The notes: generated by a model from the sequence alone, not told the origin. DNA of 64,000 nt from Isoetes taiwanensis (GCA_021234155.1 JAJEKV010000074.1:5823931-5887930), one strand, 5' to 3'; counted from the first letter of the stretch, positions 46,188 through 57,099 are shown. Translations and numbers: made by a program.

Positions 46188-47120
46188 CTAATCCTCCGCT
46201 AGGTTCATGCTCTTGATCATAATGGTCATCTTCTTGGCATGAATGGTGCAGATCTTGACCTCCCTGGGCTTTGGCCGCTTCCGGCGAGATCCCGCCATCG
46301 TTGATGTGGTTCAAGAAGTCGTGGCCCATCTTGAACTCCTCAATAGATCTTTGATGTAGGCACTTTAAAGAGTTTCACGGATCATCGACCGCACACCGGC
46401 AATGTCAATATTACGGTAGCTCTATCTTTGGGTATTTGGCCCATGGCGGACCTTCTTGGGAATCAAATTCGAGGTGGTGGAGGCTAGCTTTTCGACCCCG
46501 GGTCGGGCTACCTTGTTAGATCCAGCTACGGAGATGAATCTTGTATCTTTGCCTTCTTCTTCGTGACTCATATCTTGCGTGAGGGCCTCCGTTTTTTCTT
46601 GCCTCCTCCTCCTCTTCTTCTTTAGCCTCTTGCTCCCCTCTCTGTTGTTGTGGTCCTTCTTCCTCGGGCTTATCCTCCTCCAGGCCGTCTGGGTTGTGGT
46701 TCTCGATAACCATGCTCTCCCTACGCCTAGCTTCGCCTCTTTGTTCTTTCTTGCTTTTGCGCCTTGCTGCCCTTCTTCTTCCGCGATTCCTGCGCGCGGG
46801 TTGCTCACCGTCTTGTATCGGGTTGTCCCCGTACTTGTTCTTCCCCTCTTCTTTGTGTTATGTTGTTCTGTTGCCGAGGTTGTTCGCCATTGTTCCCCGC
46901 CAGAAGTAGACGCTCCCATCTTGTCGGTATCATGCCTCAAGTGGTCGGTCGCTGCTTTCCCTCGGAGGAACGATTCGCCGCAAGAGCTTGAGCGCTGCCC
47001 GCGGCTGGCCCCGACCTAGGTCGCAGGGTCTTCAAGAATTTGTTTGTTGCCACCACCGTGGAGGTTTAACGTCCTGCAAGCTGGAGCTTCCAACCTTCCT
47101 AGCTACTTGTTTGGTCCCCC
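46188..47120 (-). pseudogene. Retrotransposon-borne histone H3-like protein, copy D (most diverged)
   Basis: N-terminal trace TKQVARKVGSSSLQDVKPP (about 47,118-47,062) resembles H3 TKQTARKSTGGKAP; a clear start codon is lost. A highly basic, charged linker follows, including the 172-codon frame 46,940-46,422 (KKRRRRQEK, RGRTSTGTTRYK). The C-terminus reads REVKICTIHAKKMTIMIKSM then NLAED and a TAG at 46,188-46,190, against H3 [23 protein letters not shown]. Helix alpha-2 is hard to read here (FLNHINDGGISPEAAKA in another frame). Location relative to primer site and spacer is the same as in copies A and B. Confidence 0.7.
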
Positions 47121-47733
47121 AACAACTTCTTAGCTTCCCTGATGGTGGCCTCTTCGTTTATCTTGCTCTATCTTCGCCTGCTCCTTTGGCTTCGATCTCG
47201 CCGGGCTGTTCGCTCGTGACACTTTACGGCGGCGCCTTGAGGTTAGCTTTAATTTGCTCCTACAAGGGTAAAGGAAAGGTCAAGCTACTATTTGGAAACT
47301 TATAAGGGTAGAGGTGTTTCCATAGGTTTATTAGCTACTTTTTCTTAAGAGTAAATTTATTATAACTATGGGTTAATAATTAAGGTACTTCCCCTAATCA
47401 CTTAACTATTTTCAAAATTTCCTAATTCCTTTTTGGGCCAAGTAGTGGTCATTTCACGCCATTTCTTTCAAACTTTCTTTTGAGCGATTTCTCGTTCAAT
47501 TTTTTTTGCTTGGAAGATGCGGTTCATGAACAACTTGAGCTCAAATTTACTAGAAGGTTTCTTTTGACTATATTATTTCCACCACTTAGACTATACTTTA
47601 AACTAATTACGACCGCTAATGGGGAAAAAATTCTCCCATATTTCATGGCGGTTCAAGACTGGAATTCTCATTCCATTCCATAGCTAGCCGCTTAGTCTAC
47701 CTATTGGGGGATATGGTCAGCTCTTGGTCAACC

Positions 47734-47741
47734 GATACCAT
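47734..47741 (-). other. Primer-binding site, copy D (shortened)
   Basis: Minus strand reads ATGGTATC directly after the LTR and then departs (GGTTGACC), so only the first part of the Met-tRNA complement survives. Confidence 0.75.
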
Positions 47742-49373
47742 TGTGACGCCCCTCGCTAAACATACCATTTCGGCCATACACTCGGCAGGAAATCCCCCGT
47801 CCGGCTCAACAACCGCACGGGCCCTTCGTCTACCCCGCACTCTAAGGTGATCCCTAGTGCGGGGAGGGAACACGAAGGTGTCTTGCGCGCCCTTCCCCTA
47901 TGGGCTCCTATAACAGCGGAAGCGATAACACGTCAGAACTAGCATCAAACATATACAAATACTACCTCGAAGGGTAGTGCATCACACATATACCAATGCA
48001 AAGATGATAATCATGAACCATAAAACATGAGAGCTCCTACCCTGGTTCAGACTCATAAGGAGGATGACTGACTAGCTAGGCCTCAAGATAGAGCAGACCG
48101 AGTCATGGCAATGGCGAGGGCTGGCATAGAACAATGGCTAGGGTTGACCACTCCATCCGCCCCTCCTGTGCATACTTTGCAGATGGGCTAAATCAGGCTC
48201 TGGCATGACTCTAGCCTTCCGGAGACGCAATCCCATGGCATCACCCATCAGGACTACTCCAGGTTGCATCTCCCTGGTCCGATGAGGCAGGAAGGGTTGC
48301 ATCTCCCCTTCCCAGGGTCTAGAGGTTCCGTGGGCGGCTAGAGAATCGTGACGACACACACCTATCTGCACCGACTTAACCCCCAAAACGAGAGCCAAGC
48401 CAACACTTGCAGCCTCGAGGAGTATGCGACACCATTGCCCTGGAGGTGTCGAGACCCATGCGGGCCCACAACCAAGTGACCCACCATAAGCCTAACCCAC
48501 TATGGGATCCCCCAAGCCCCCCCTCTAAGGGATCCTCCCTCCACATTCCCTCTAGCCCCGTTATGTGGTGCTGAGTCATATCATAGCCTCGATAGCCTGG
48601 TGGGCTCCTATGCACAGGCCGCAACTAATAGGAACTAAGGGATCTACTCTAGGAGCATACTACATATGGCCCTAGGTCTCTACCCCCCTTCCCAATACAA
48701 GAGGAGCAAACATGATCAACCATCATCACATAATCATCATATCATGAGAATAATCATAAGAAGAACATCTTAACCTAATCATACAACCTAACTAAGGGTT
48801 AGGGTTCATTGATTAGGGTTCAAGATGTTGAATATGGGTTCTAGGATGGCTCTACTCTAGATACAAGATACCTGCACATCCGGAATGCTAATTCCATGAG
48901 CTATCACAACTACTACCCTACATACCTGCTCCCGATGCTCTCCCTCCAGATCCATTGTGCCTCCATGGTCTTCGACTCACGTGATCTGCTCTTGCTCCAA
49001 GAACGAAGTCTACCCCCTACCGGGGCTGCTTGCACCGCCTATGCCACAAGAAGCGATGTTCAAACGGGTTTCAACGAGTAGGTGAGTCTGGGTGCTAGGG
49101 CCGGAAAGAGGCCTAGGGTTGGGGTTCCAGCCTATATAAGTTGGGTCCACCTAGGATGCCACGTGGCACCAATCGGGTGAGTCTGGGTGTGGCGGCGCCC
49201 AATAGGTTAAGGCCACGTGGGAAATGGTCTTAACCTGGGTTGGCTAAGTTATATGAATAACTTAGTCATGCCCCCTAATGCCACAATCTATGGTATACAA
49301 GGCTATGAAGATAGACTTGTATAGTGACGGGTCGTGGAATATACGTATTCATAGCGTATATTCCCCGGAACGC
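47742..49373 (-). repeat. 5' LTR of copy D
   Basis: From TGTGACGCCCCTCGC to ...TTCCCCGGAACGC; the last bases of the outer end are eroded. It pairs with the LTR at 35,182-36,813. Several stretches over 100 bp are identical to that LTR, while GC-rich stretches show clustered indels. Confidence 0.87.
49133..49165 (-). promoter_or_regulatory. LTR promoter candidate, copy D
   Basis: On the minus strand a G-box CACGTG (49,165-49,160) precedes TATATA (49,138-49,133) by about 21 bp. The arrangement is repeated in the 3' LTR (about 36,597-36,563). A second CCACGTGGG lies near 49,212. G-boxes bind bZIP/bHLH factors (general knowledge); use here is inferred. Confidence 0.5.
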
Positions 49374-49735
49374 GTCTGGCCCCGGTGTGGGCCTCTCATG
49401 AGCCTAGGATTGACTTGTTTGGCGATAGTGTGCCACCTTAACGTCGCCCGAGCATTTGCATCCCGTGAGCTTTTGAAGGAAAGTAACATCTAGGTAAAGA
49501 TCTTTGTCCTTACATACGCATCTGCTTTTGCACGCATACCCCAAAGCATGAGAACCATCGAAGCTTGCTTGTCCTTCCAAGAAGCTTTCAGGTGTTGGGG
49601 ACCCATCGCCATGGCCAAAGCAAGGTTGGGCAAATGTGTATCACCATAGCTTACCACCTTCCGGGAAGTAAATGATATGGCGTTCCAATGCAGCCCGTTG
49701 AAGGGGTAGAGAGAAGAATATTGCACTCTTCAGTA
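49374..49735 (-). mobile_element. LINE-1 copy 4, 5' part (continuation of 34,121-35,181)
   Basis: Begins GTCTGGCCCCGGTGTGGGCC, aligning with GTGGTGTGGGCCCC in copy 2 (22,627) at the point where the left part stops. It includes ATCGCCATGGCC and CACCTTCCGGGAAGTAAATG, matching CACCTTCCGGAAATAGACG in copy 6 (52,927). Similarity ends near 49,735. Confidence 0.75.
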
Positions 49736-50129
49736 AGGGCTATGTTATAAAGTTCTTTTGTAATCAATCTTCAATGCCGCAATCAAGCTCTAGGATGGTG
49801 GAACATGCCACTAAGAAAGCAACGATGCTGGAACAAGTTTCTAAGACCAGGATACAAGCTGCAACTTGAGATTTGCCACCAGGTAATTTTCATCTTTTAG
49901 AAAAGCAATGGGCATAGAGATGCATCAAGTGGAAGTAACATACATTTGGTTGATCTAAGCTTGCTCTAGCATTTCTCTGGCTCCAAAAAGTGTGCCTCCA
50001 GAGTCTTCCAAAAGGTATATTATTTCTGGGACATGAACGAGGTTGTATAGCCCGACTCAATTATACTTTTGCATAACTTTACAATGTTTATATGCTCAGA
50101 AAAGTCATTAATACATTTTATTATGTTGC

Positions 50130-50462
50130 ATCTTTTCTCATACCCTTCAAAGTTTCCTAGCATATGATCAAATCCGGACGCGCTATGCTGAGTTGGTCAG
50201 GCCTGGCCAGCCGCTACATGTGACATTGAGTACGACGTCCGTACGGTGCTGGGATCATATCTTCAGGAGGTTATGGACATGCGAGATCAGTTATGTCCTC
50301 GGGCACACACTTGATATTATATCTTGCCGGTTTTCCTCGAAACCCTTCGGACCCAGGATTTTTAATCCGACGATAATAAGTTTGTTATGCTCCTTAAGGT
50401 TCCATAGGTCGATTGGTCTCAGTGGATGATAAAAATCATTCTTATTCTTATTCTTTATTTAT
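50130..50462 (+). mobile_element. LINE-1 copy 5 (3' UTR fragment)
   Basis: CATACCCTTCAAAGTTTCC through TGGTCTCAGTGGATGATAAA and an ATTCTTATTCTTATTCTTTA tail matches 18,588-18,966 word for word in many places (GGAGGTTATGGACATGCGAG). Hairpin at about 50,330-50,372. Confidence 0.8.
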
Positions 50463-50765
50463 TGATCGGGTAATGAACATGGAAAATGGAGTGTACATTT
50501 ATTCCAAAGATCTTTGGAATTGGACCTAGCCACTATTGAGGTAGATGCCAGACTGATGGGTTTAACAGTAGAGAATGTCATGTAGTATGCACAGAAAGAA
50601 GAAAATGGCAAAGCAGACTCGGATGCAGTTGATCAATCCTTGCGTACTTCTCATGCTTTAACTAAATTTTTATAACAATCTACTATACACACTCCGGCAG
50701 TCATATACTCCTATCCAATTTCAGTACAATTAGTGGAAACATGTATCAAATCTTGCGGGGTATGT

Positions 50766-51400
50766 GCAGTAGGATGTACATGAATTCTTTCCTTCTACTA
50801 TGGATGGTATTCTTACAAACTTTAACAAGTCCAAGGCTGCCCATTCAGAGTGTCAAAATATAGACGACATGGATTACATATGCTCAGTCTGTGGTTTCAC
50901 ATCTACAACACACAATCCATGTGTAGCTATTTCATTGGATCTAGAGACAAGTTTGTTGAAAGTTCTCCATGGACATGATTAACTCTAGAGGTAGCAAGTA
51001 CCTTTCCAACACTTATGGGCTGCTTGGATTGCTTTACAAAGTTAGATTAGGATCTGATGAAGGTATGTTTTGTGAGTATTGCCAGTAAAACAACAATCTA
51101 CAAAGCAAATGTCGATCAGGAAGCCACCTTTGATTTGAGCATTTTCCATCTCAAACTATTTGTACAAAGGTCGGCCAATGTGTCCAATTTTCCTTTTCTT
51201 TAAATGTGGCTTTCTACCTCTCTTCCTTCAGGCATGGAAACCATCTGATTATTGTGGAATAAGAAGCTGAACATAATCTTTTTCCTGAATGTGAACTTTT
51301 TGTTCTTGAATATTAGGTTCAGGGCATTACGTTTCGTATCACCAGCTTGGAGGTGAGTAGTACAAATGTGATGATGCTTGGATAACTCATGTAAAAAAGA
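50766..51400 (+). pseudogene. UBP22/USP22-type ubiquitin-specific protease, broken C-terminal half
   Basis: Readable pieces: VHEF (QQD.HEF box), MDGILTNFNKSKAAHSECQN, YICSVCGFTSTTHNPCVAIS then LDLET (zinc-binding CxxC and the TTH.P..DISLDL motif), LLGCLDCFTK-like and FCEYCQ (second zinc pair), STKQMSIRKPPL, and near 51,315 SGHYVSYHQLGG plus YKCDDAWITHV, the catalytic His box. The Cys box is absent, so it is 5'-truncated. Frame changes and stops occur. The family deubiquitinates histone H2B within SAGA-type complexes. Lack of visible introns fits a retrocopy. Confidence 0.75.
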
Positions 51401-52140
51401 AACTGTCTCATGCTTTAAGATTACATGTAAACTTTCTTATAGATACATTGTGGAACTGGAAGATAGCACCGAAAGCAATGGCAATTATGTAGGCCTTGAA
51501 TATCGTGGAGGATCCTGCATTTCATGAAAATAAACCCTGATAGCCTCCTTGAAAAAAAATGTCTTATATTGTGCGGCCATTATGGTAAAACAAATTTTCA
51601 AGAGAGATGCAAAATAGATAACAACCTAATTGTGAATCAAATCTTCTACCCTTTGCATATGCAGGAATTTATAATTGAAATGAAGAAGCTAAATGGATTA
51701 TATCATAAATAATTAGTTGCCATAGTTTGGCCCTTGATATGCTACAAGACAATTGTAGTAAGGCTCCAAGATATGAACAACAATTTATTTATTTTCGAGG
51801 GACAATGTAAATTATATTAATAATCGAAAAACACTACAAGCAAGGGGGTGTTCATATATATATCCAAATCATTCTTACAAAACAAAAGCACTCTTGAGCA
51901 CTCTCAAAGCATAAGGATGAATTAGTTGGCCTTAGAATCAACATATCACGGGTGTGACCTATCCAATTCATCATAAAGTCCACATTGTTTGCGAATGTGA
52001 AAAATGGTATTAAAAGAAACAAACAATCTTGTTTTCTCTTCATTTAAACTTCAGAGACTTTATTGTTTCAAACACATTTCAATATCCCATATAGTCTACT
52101 TCAAGCTTGTAAAATTTTTCATATAATTGTTGCATAAGGT
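51401..52140. other. No gene seen
   Basis: AT-rich; frames 51,524-51,712 and 51,852-52,043 have no known motif. Confidence 0.35.
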
Positions 52141-52147
52141 CTAATCA

Positions 52148-53100
52148 AAGAATAGAATAGAATAGAATTGTTTTTATCGTCCACGGAGACCAATCGGCCT
52201 ATGGGACCCAATACAAAAAGCGCAGCAGTCACATTCGTGGGATTAAAAAACCTTAAATGAAAGGGTTTTCGAGGGAAACCGCAAGGGAATAAGGCGCCTG
52301 ACATCAATTAAATGGTTGGATCAGCATATCCGAGCCCTCAAGTCCGGTACTTCTGAATGTATGATCCGAGTGAGCTTATCTAAGTCGCGCTCCAAAGATC
52401 ATGTATAGCGCTCATCAAATCTAATCAATCGAGCATAAGCGTGTCCTGAATCGATCATATGTTGGGCAACTCTAGAAAGTGTGACACTCATCCTCAACAG
52501 CCTCAGATGGGCAAAGATCGACAAAACCCTATCCCGATGTGGCTCCCCAATCCATCGACTGTCTCAATCCCGAGATGGTGGGCACTGTCGCGAATGGAGG
52601 CCGATATGCTCTGCGCTTTTCATGGGCGGATGTGAACGAGGTAGGTAGCGCTATGGGCCTCGTTCTAATGTGGGATTTATGTGCTTGTAATGTCTTTGTT
52701 TTGACTTGCTCCCTCGAATCCCAAAGCTTGTTGGAGAAACAAGCATCAAGGTAACATCTCAAGCCGCCACGACCGCCCTGCTTTTCTACCGATGCACATG
52801 TGCTCTCGACATTCCATCTAGTTAGCCACACGCACTCTTTATCCTTCCAACAATTCTTGAGTCGTTGTGGTCCCATTGCCCTTTGATAAGCCAAGTCGCG
52901 GTAGAGCTATCATCATCCATATTTACCACCTTCCGGAAATAGACGATGTGTCTATCAAGGCCGCCGCCAAGCGGCGTGAAAACCGACCGTGGATTTCACT
53001 CCGAAAGTGCCCGTGCTAAGAAGGCCTTACCGTTTTTGTTCTAAGTCGCTCCAAGTAGCAAGGGACACCATTCGGGCCCTGGACTTCAACTGGCAAAAAG
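52148..53100 (-). mobile_element. LINE-1 copy 6 (5'-truncated, ATTCT tail)
   Basis: Starts with AGAATAGAATAGAATAGAAT (52,150), then TTTTTATCGTCCACGGAGACC, hairpin words (AAAAACCTT...GGGTTTTCGAGGG) and the C-terminal coding region. Similarity to copy 3 is seen to about 53,095 (CCCTGGACTTCAACTGGCAA). Confidence 0.78.
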
Positions 53101-53580
53101 AACGGGCTCTACCAATAATGAACAAAAATGTACGATGCCCGTGTATGTGCCAAGAGTTGCAATTCCTAATGTGTTTTAAAGAACTCGTACAAACATGTCC
53201 AAAGGTTTTGCTTTCTGTTCCACTTATTCAAAACTATTTCCATCTCTAGAAAGGACACATCCCAACTTAATTCTTATTTTTTATAATCCGATGTATAGGT
53301 GTGGTTTGTAGTTAGCACGTCTTCATTGATTTGTCTATAAGTTGCACGTATTATTTGTGCACTCAACTCTACATACGAGATTGTGCTAAAAAACCCAATT
53401 ACGCAACTAATCCAACCCAATCTATTCCCCAAGCTTGCGTTACTGCTGGTTACCTTTTAGATTCTTTTTTACCTCTCTTTCACCAATTTTTTTTTTGTTG
53501 CCTTTGTTATTTATTGAATACTTTATCATGACTCGTAGTTCTAGCACCATTACATGCATAAGCATCACCATATGTTTGTG
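53101..53580. other. No gene seen
   Basis: Short AT-rich interval between LINE-1 copy 6 and the LINE-2 insertion. Confidence 0.35.
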
Positions 53581-53813
53581 ACATTCATGATGCTCTTTTT
53601 TGAGGGTAAGATTATATATATGTATTAAAGAATAGAAAATATGTACAACAATAGGAACCCTCTAAAGGGTAAGTGCAGATGTTGGGGAAGTCCAAGCATA
53701 TGTACTACAGAGGGCTGCTACTCATCTTCCCCACTGATAGGTTACTATAAGGAGAATCACCTTTCTTCGCCAGAGAGTGGGTACTATAGAGAGAGCCAGC
53801 TCCATTCCAAAGC

Positions 53814-53933
53814 AGGATCTTACTCCAAATTACCAATGCTACTTGCAGTATTGCCAGTAGTACTTTCCCCAGGAGGATCTTACTCCAAATTACCAATGCT
53901 ACCTGCAGTATTGCCAGTAGTACTTTCCCCAGG
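53814..53933. repeat. Exact 60-bp tandem duplication
   Basis: Two consecutive 60-bp units starting at 53,814 and 53,874 (GGATCTTACTCCAAATTACC ...TACTTTCCCCAG) differ at few positions (ACTTGCAG/ACCTGCAG). It lies within the LINE-2 C-terminal/3' UTR region. Confidence 0.9.
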
Positions 53934-54965
53934 AATGTCGTCATCAACCCAATGACATCTGAAGAATGAATAGAACCCTACCAGAGTCCCTATTCTATCA
54001 AGTTCTTTGTTGTAGTTTGAACCTCTCTCCCTATGATGAGATAAAGCCATCAAAGCAACTTCCAGATTAAATGAGTTTTTGAGCTTAGCCATAGAGATCT
54101 CCTGACCACCCATAGCCACATCACAACGATGCTTCCAGATTACCCAGAGTGCCAGGTTTACAAGGGAAGCATCTATGTGGCGATCCGAGGTCAATCAGCC
54201 CGCCGTAGTAGTTGATATAGTGCGAGACCAATAATAGGGCAAACCCATTGCCAAAATTCTGCAATCCGGGGACAGAAGAAGAGGTGCGCTAAGGATTGGC
54301 AGAACGGGATGTTCTGTGGGACACCCATCATCACCATGATTCCCTTATTGAATAGCCTTTCCTTAGTACCTAGACCCCCTTGGAGAGCAAGCCATCTAAA
54401 GAATTGAATCTTTCTAGAACACATAGACTTCCAGGAGTTTGCCAGTAGGGTTTTGGTTGCAGTCATACTCACCCCAAGCCTAACTTCACTGTGGGGTGTC
54501 CCGCACGTATCCCTATATATCTTCTTAACATTGTACTGAATTTGACCATCATGGAGCCAGTTCTCGCACTGCCCCACAATGCCTGTCAAATTGGTGACAT
54601 TCCATAGTATTTCCTTTAAAACTTTACGATCCCCTTCACCTGGATCCGAGATAGCACCCTTGAGAGCAGTCCAGCTTATCCATTTGCCATTGACCCAGAG
54701 GTGCTGCACAGGTGGAGTAGCGGGTTGCTCTAGTAATGGAGGGAGCTCTTGTTGAATTGCCTATAGTACCTTGCTAGTGGGAAGACAGTTGGCAACCTTG
54801 CCTAGTACAGATCTACTTCTGCTTAAAATCTTGCGAGTTGGGCTTCTTGGTAGTGGAGCGTATTTCTGGAAGAGCAAGTAAGCCTCCATAGTACTGCTAG
54901 TAGGAGAAGAAGGCAGATCTTCAGGCGTTCTCATACAATCAAGAGCGACCTGCCTATCTTATTCT
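53880..54965 (-). pseudogene. LINE-2 ORF2 C-terminal region with zf-RVT domain
   Basis: The frame from 54,709 to 54,191 is open for 172 codons and also open upstream to about 54,960 except for one TAG near 54,763 (SKVL*AIQQ). It contains SRKIQFFRWLALQGGLGTKE, RLFNKGIMVMMGVP and SLAHLFFCPRIAEFWQWV, the zf-RVT signature (C...E/L.HLFF.C......W). After a frameshift, LALWVIWKHRCDVAMGGQEI (54,194-53,880) is the usual extreme C-terminus of plant LINE ORF2. Catalytic RT is not included. Confidence 0.75.
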
Positions 54966-55326
54966 TCTAGGTATTCCTTCGGTGTGTTCTTCAAGATCTT
55001 GAGGAATAATGATTGCACTCTACAAGTGCTATTACCTTCCCATAGTACCTACAATAGTTGGGAAGAAGGCCACGCCCTCTAGTACTGGAAGAACTAAAAG
55101 GCAGAGGAGCACATCATTTTACAGGGATGAAGAAGAGGTTGAGAACCTTGACCATAGTACATAGACGTGATCTTAGGGTGGCTTTTTAGGTTTGATGGTC
55201 GCGTGTACCTTTTGTTACAATTCTTTCTATCCGTGACCAAGAGCATTGTATACTTCCTATCTGGCCTATTGTGGAGCCCACAAGAAGGTCGTGTACCTTG
55301 TTTCTATATTAATCAAAAAATTCGTA

Positions 55327-55357
<31 letters not shown>

Positions 55358-55399
55358 AAACATTCATGATGCTTATCTTGCCCCTTTCCGGTCATGCGT

Positions 55400-55810
55400 T
55401 CTTGCTCATATCTGGAGATCCAGAAGTCTGTTTCAGCTGAAATTTGTTGCGATGGAGAGCCCTCTCAGCGATCTTTGAGTAGATATATGATTTGCCATTG
55501 ATTGTCGCTTATATCTTTGTCAAAATCACAGATTTCCAGACTGCACATCCGGCCCCCAGAAACCCTAAAGCGCCACGGTCCCGGGTCGCACGCTTTCGAT
55601 CATATCCGGAGATCCAGAGCCCCGATTTCAGCTGAAATTTGTTGCGTTGGAAAGCCCTCTCAGAGACCTTTCGGTAGGTATGTGATTTGCATGTGGTTGA
55701 GTCATATTTCCAAAGAAAAATTGAAGATTTCCGGGCTGCCAATAAAACGCTTTGAAAACCCCTCAAGCCGCTGGTGTCCTGGCCACACGCTTCGATCATA
55801 TCCGGAGCTT
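55400..55810. repeat. Tandem repeat, about 190-bp unit, two full copies plus a stub
   Basis: TCATATCTGGAGATCCAGA begins units at about 55,406 and 55,599, with a stub TCATATCCGGAGCTTGG at about 55,795. Each unit continues TTTCAGCTGAAATTTGTTGC and GGA(G/A)AGCCCTCTCAG. The segment may derive from an LTR-type sequence but no ends are visible. Confidence 0.7.
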
Positions 55811-56170
55811 GGGGAGCTTTGGTTTCAGAATCAGGGACTTCACAATAGACTTGGTCTCAGGTTCAGACTTGCAGTAGTGAGACTCTAAATGACCCAGGAC
55901 GTGACTCTCAGGCAGCCAGACAATGGAAGAAAAGCCGCATGCACTAAAGAAGTTTAGCACGGAACGGTGAGGGCTCTCCCTCGTGAGCATGTCGCCACAA
56001 CCGAGAATATACGCAGCCTTGGAGGCAAAGTTGACAAGAGTACGTGGCCAACAAAGAGCCATCCTCAAGAAACAGTTGGTGAAGGAGAGAGAACGGATCT
56101 CCACATTTAGAAGAGCAGTGTGCGCCACTGAATGACCGCTTTGGGTCGGGCCGACTTCGATGCCAAGCAC
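55796..56170 (-). CDS. Unrecognised 124-codon frame
   Basis: Open frame with well-mixed composition (stretches LNVEIRSLSFTNCFLRMALC and ILGCGDMLTRESPHRSVLNF). No known domain. It ends in the 190-bp repeat. Could be part of an unknown transposon protein. Confidence 0.25.
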   Translation of the reverse strand: MLGIEVGPTQSGHSVAHTALLNVEIRSLSFTNCFLRMALCWPRTLVNFASKAAYILGCGDMLTRESPHRSVLNFFSACGFSSIVWLPESHVLGHLESHYCKSEPETKSIVKSLILKPKLPKLRI

Positions 56171-56202
56171 GGCAATCGGGCCGCCGCTTAAGAAGTGAGT
56201 TC

Positions 56203-56965
56203 ATGGCAACGCCTCAAACACCGAATGAGGTTACCCAAATGATTGATAGGATCCATCGCCAGTGATGATGAGATATCACAACAGCAGAGACCTCGTGCAA
56301 GCGGAATGGAACACATTACACGCTAGCTCGCAGATTACATGCGGACCATGAAGCTAGAATGCATCAGTACAAGCAAGGTTGACACCCTAGAAAAGAGACA
56401 AACAGAAGGACAGAAGCAAAGACCGTGCTCTCGGCCTTAGAGAAGAGGATGGCCGAAGTTTCACCGAGATGTATGATCTCCGCCGGAGATAAAACGAAGC
56501 GTGCATCACCGAGGTAGCATCAACAAGGGCACCCAATGCCGGGAGGCGAGGTGGCCCAGTGGAATCGGTGTCCTTCGCGAGGAGCAGGATCGCCAATCCC
56601 GCGCATGGGGAAGATCTGCCGGCTAAGCTTAATGCCCGGTGCTCGACAGCACTACAACCGCAGATTTGGGGATGAGAAACCGACCGTAGTCTCCGGGGCC
56701 AAACATGAGACCCTCGACCGTCAAATTCACGTTGTTGGACCGCATCGAAGACTCTATTGCCGCAACGCCAGCCAGGTTGAAGGGGACATCAATATACTTG
56801 GACACGATCTTACTCCAGGCAACAAAAGGAGAGACGAGAGGAGTTCACAAAAATCGACAAGTCGACAGGGGATCGACAGCTTGGTTAATGGCAAGATGAA
56901 GGTGTTTGTACCTCCGCGCCAACAAGAGCGTGAGAAGCGGGCGATGGGGCCAGTGGACATCTAGA
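56203..56965 (+). pseudogene. LINE-1 ORF1-type protein, copy 7
   Basis: Starts MATPQTPNEVTQMIDRIHRQ. A helical charged segment KVDTLEKRQTEGQKQR follows (about 56,378), probably coiled coil. The C-terminal part shows VKFTLLDRIEDSIAATPARL (about 56,720), KGTSIYLD, then LTPGNKRR and WLMAR/LVNGKMKVFV, which recalls the RNA-binding half of LINE ORF1 proteins (L.P....R.......GK.AW..NGK..V). Frame changes near 56,250, 56,700 and 56,820. Confidence 0.55.
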
Positions 56966-57099
56966 CCTTTCACCTCCGGAGACGGCAAACCGATGCAACA
57001 GCCGTGACCCGGTGTTGCGGGCACCACCAGGGACGGCCCCGCGAACCTCCCTGAGTCGGTGCAGGCCAACCGCCACTGTGCAAAGATAGGGACAGTTGT

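Larger units (their letters stand above)
35182..49373 (-). mobile_element. Complete but degenerate Ty3/gypsy chromovirus, copy D (14.2 kb)
   Basis: Minus strand order: 5' LTR 49,373-47,742; Met-tRNA primer site; H3-like frame 47,120-46,188; spacer to 45,430; unrecognised coding-like region; RT pieces (42,650 and 39,470); integrase core (38,760); chromodomain (about 37,900); polypurine tract 36,823-36,814; 3' LTR 36,813-35,182. It sits inside LINE-1 copy 4. Left flank ends GGCATCG; a 5-bp duplication CATCG is possible but the right LTR end is eroded, so I do not claim it. Pol is broken by stops, shifts and an approximately 3 kb insertion in RT, and RNase H is not seen. Confidence 0.85.
53581..55373. 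mobile_element. LINE-2 insertion with two outward-facing 3' ends
   Basis: ACATTCATGATGCT flanks both sides (53,581-53,594 and 55,360-55,373). Inside the left copy the sequence reads CTTTTTTGAGGGTAAG, i.e. a minus-strand 3' end TTACCCTCAAAAAAG. Inside the right copy it reads TTCGTACCCTC followed by A29 (55,332-55,360), a plus-strand 3' end. The left arm (to about 55,060) is minus-strand LINE coding and 3' UTR; the right arm is a short plus-strand 3' UTR (about 55,160-55,331). Confidence 0.75.

Noticed and set aside
46579-47305. Hydrophobic plus-strand frames resembling membrane proteins
   Set aside because: Antisense of Lys/Glu-rich linker sequence in copy D (AAG/GAG reversed gives CTT/CTC).
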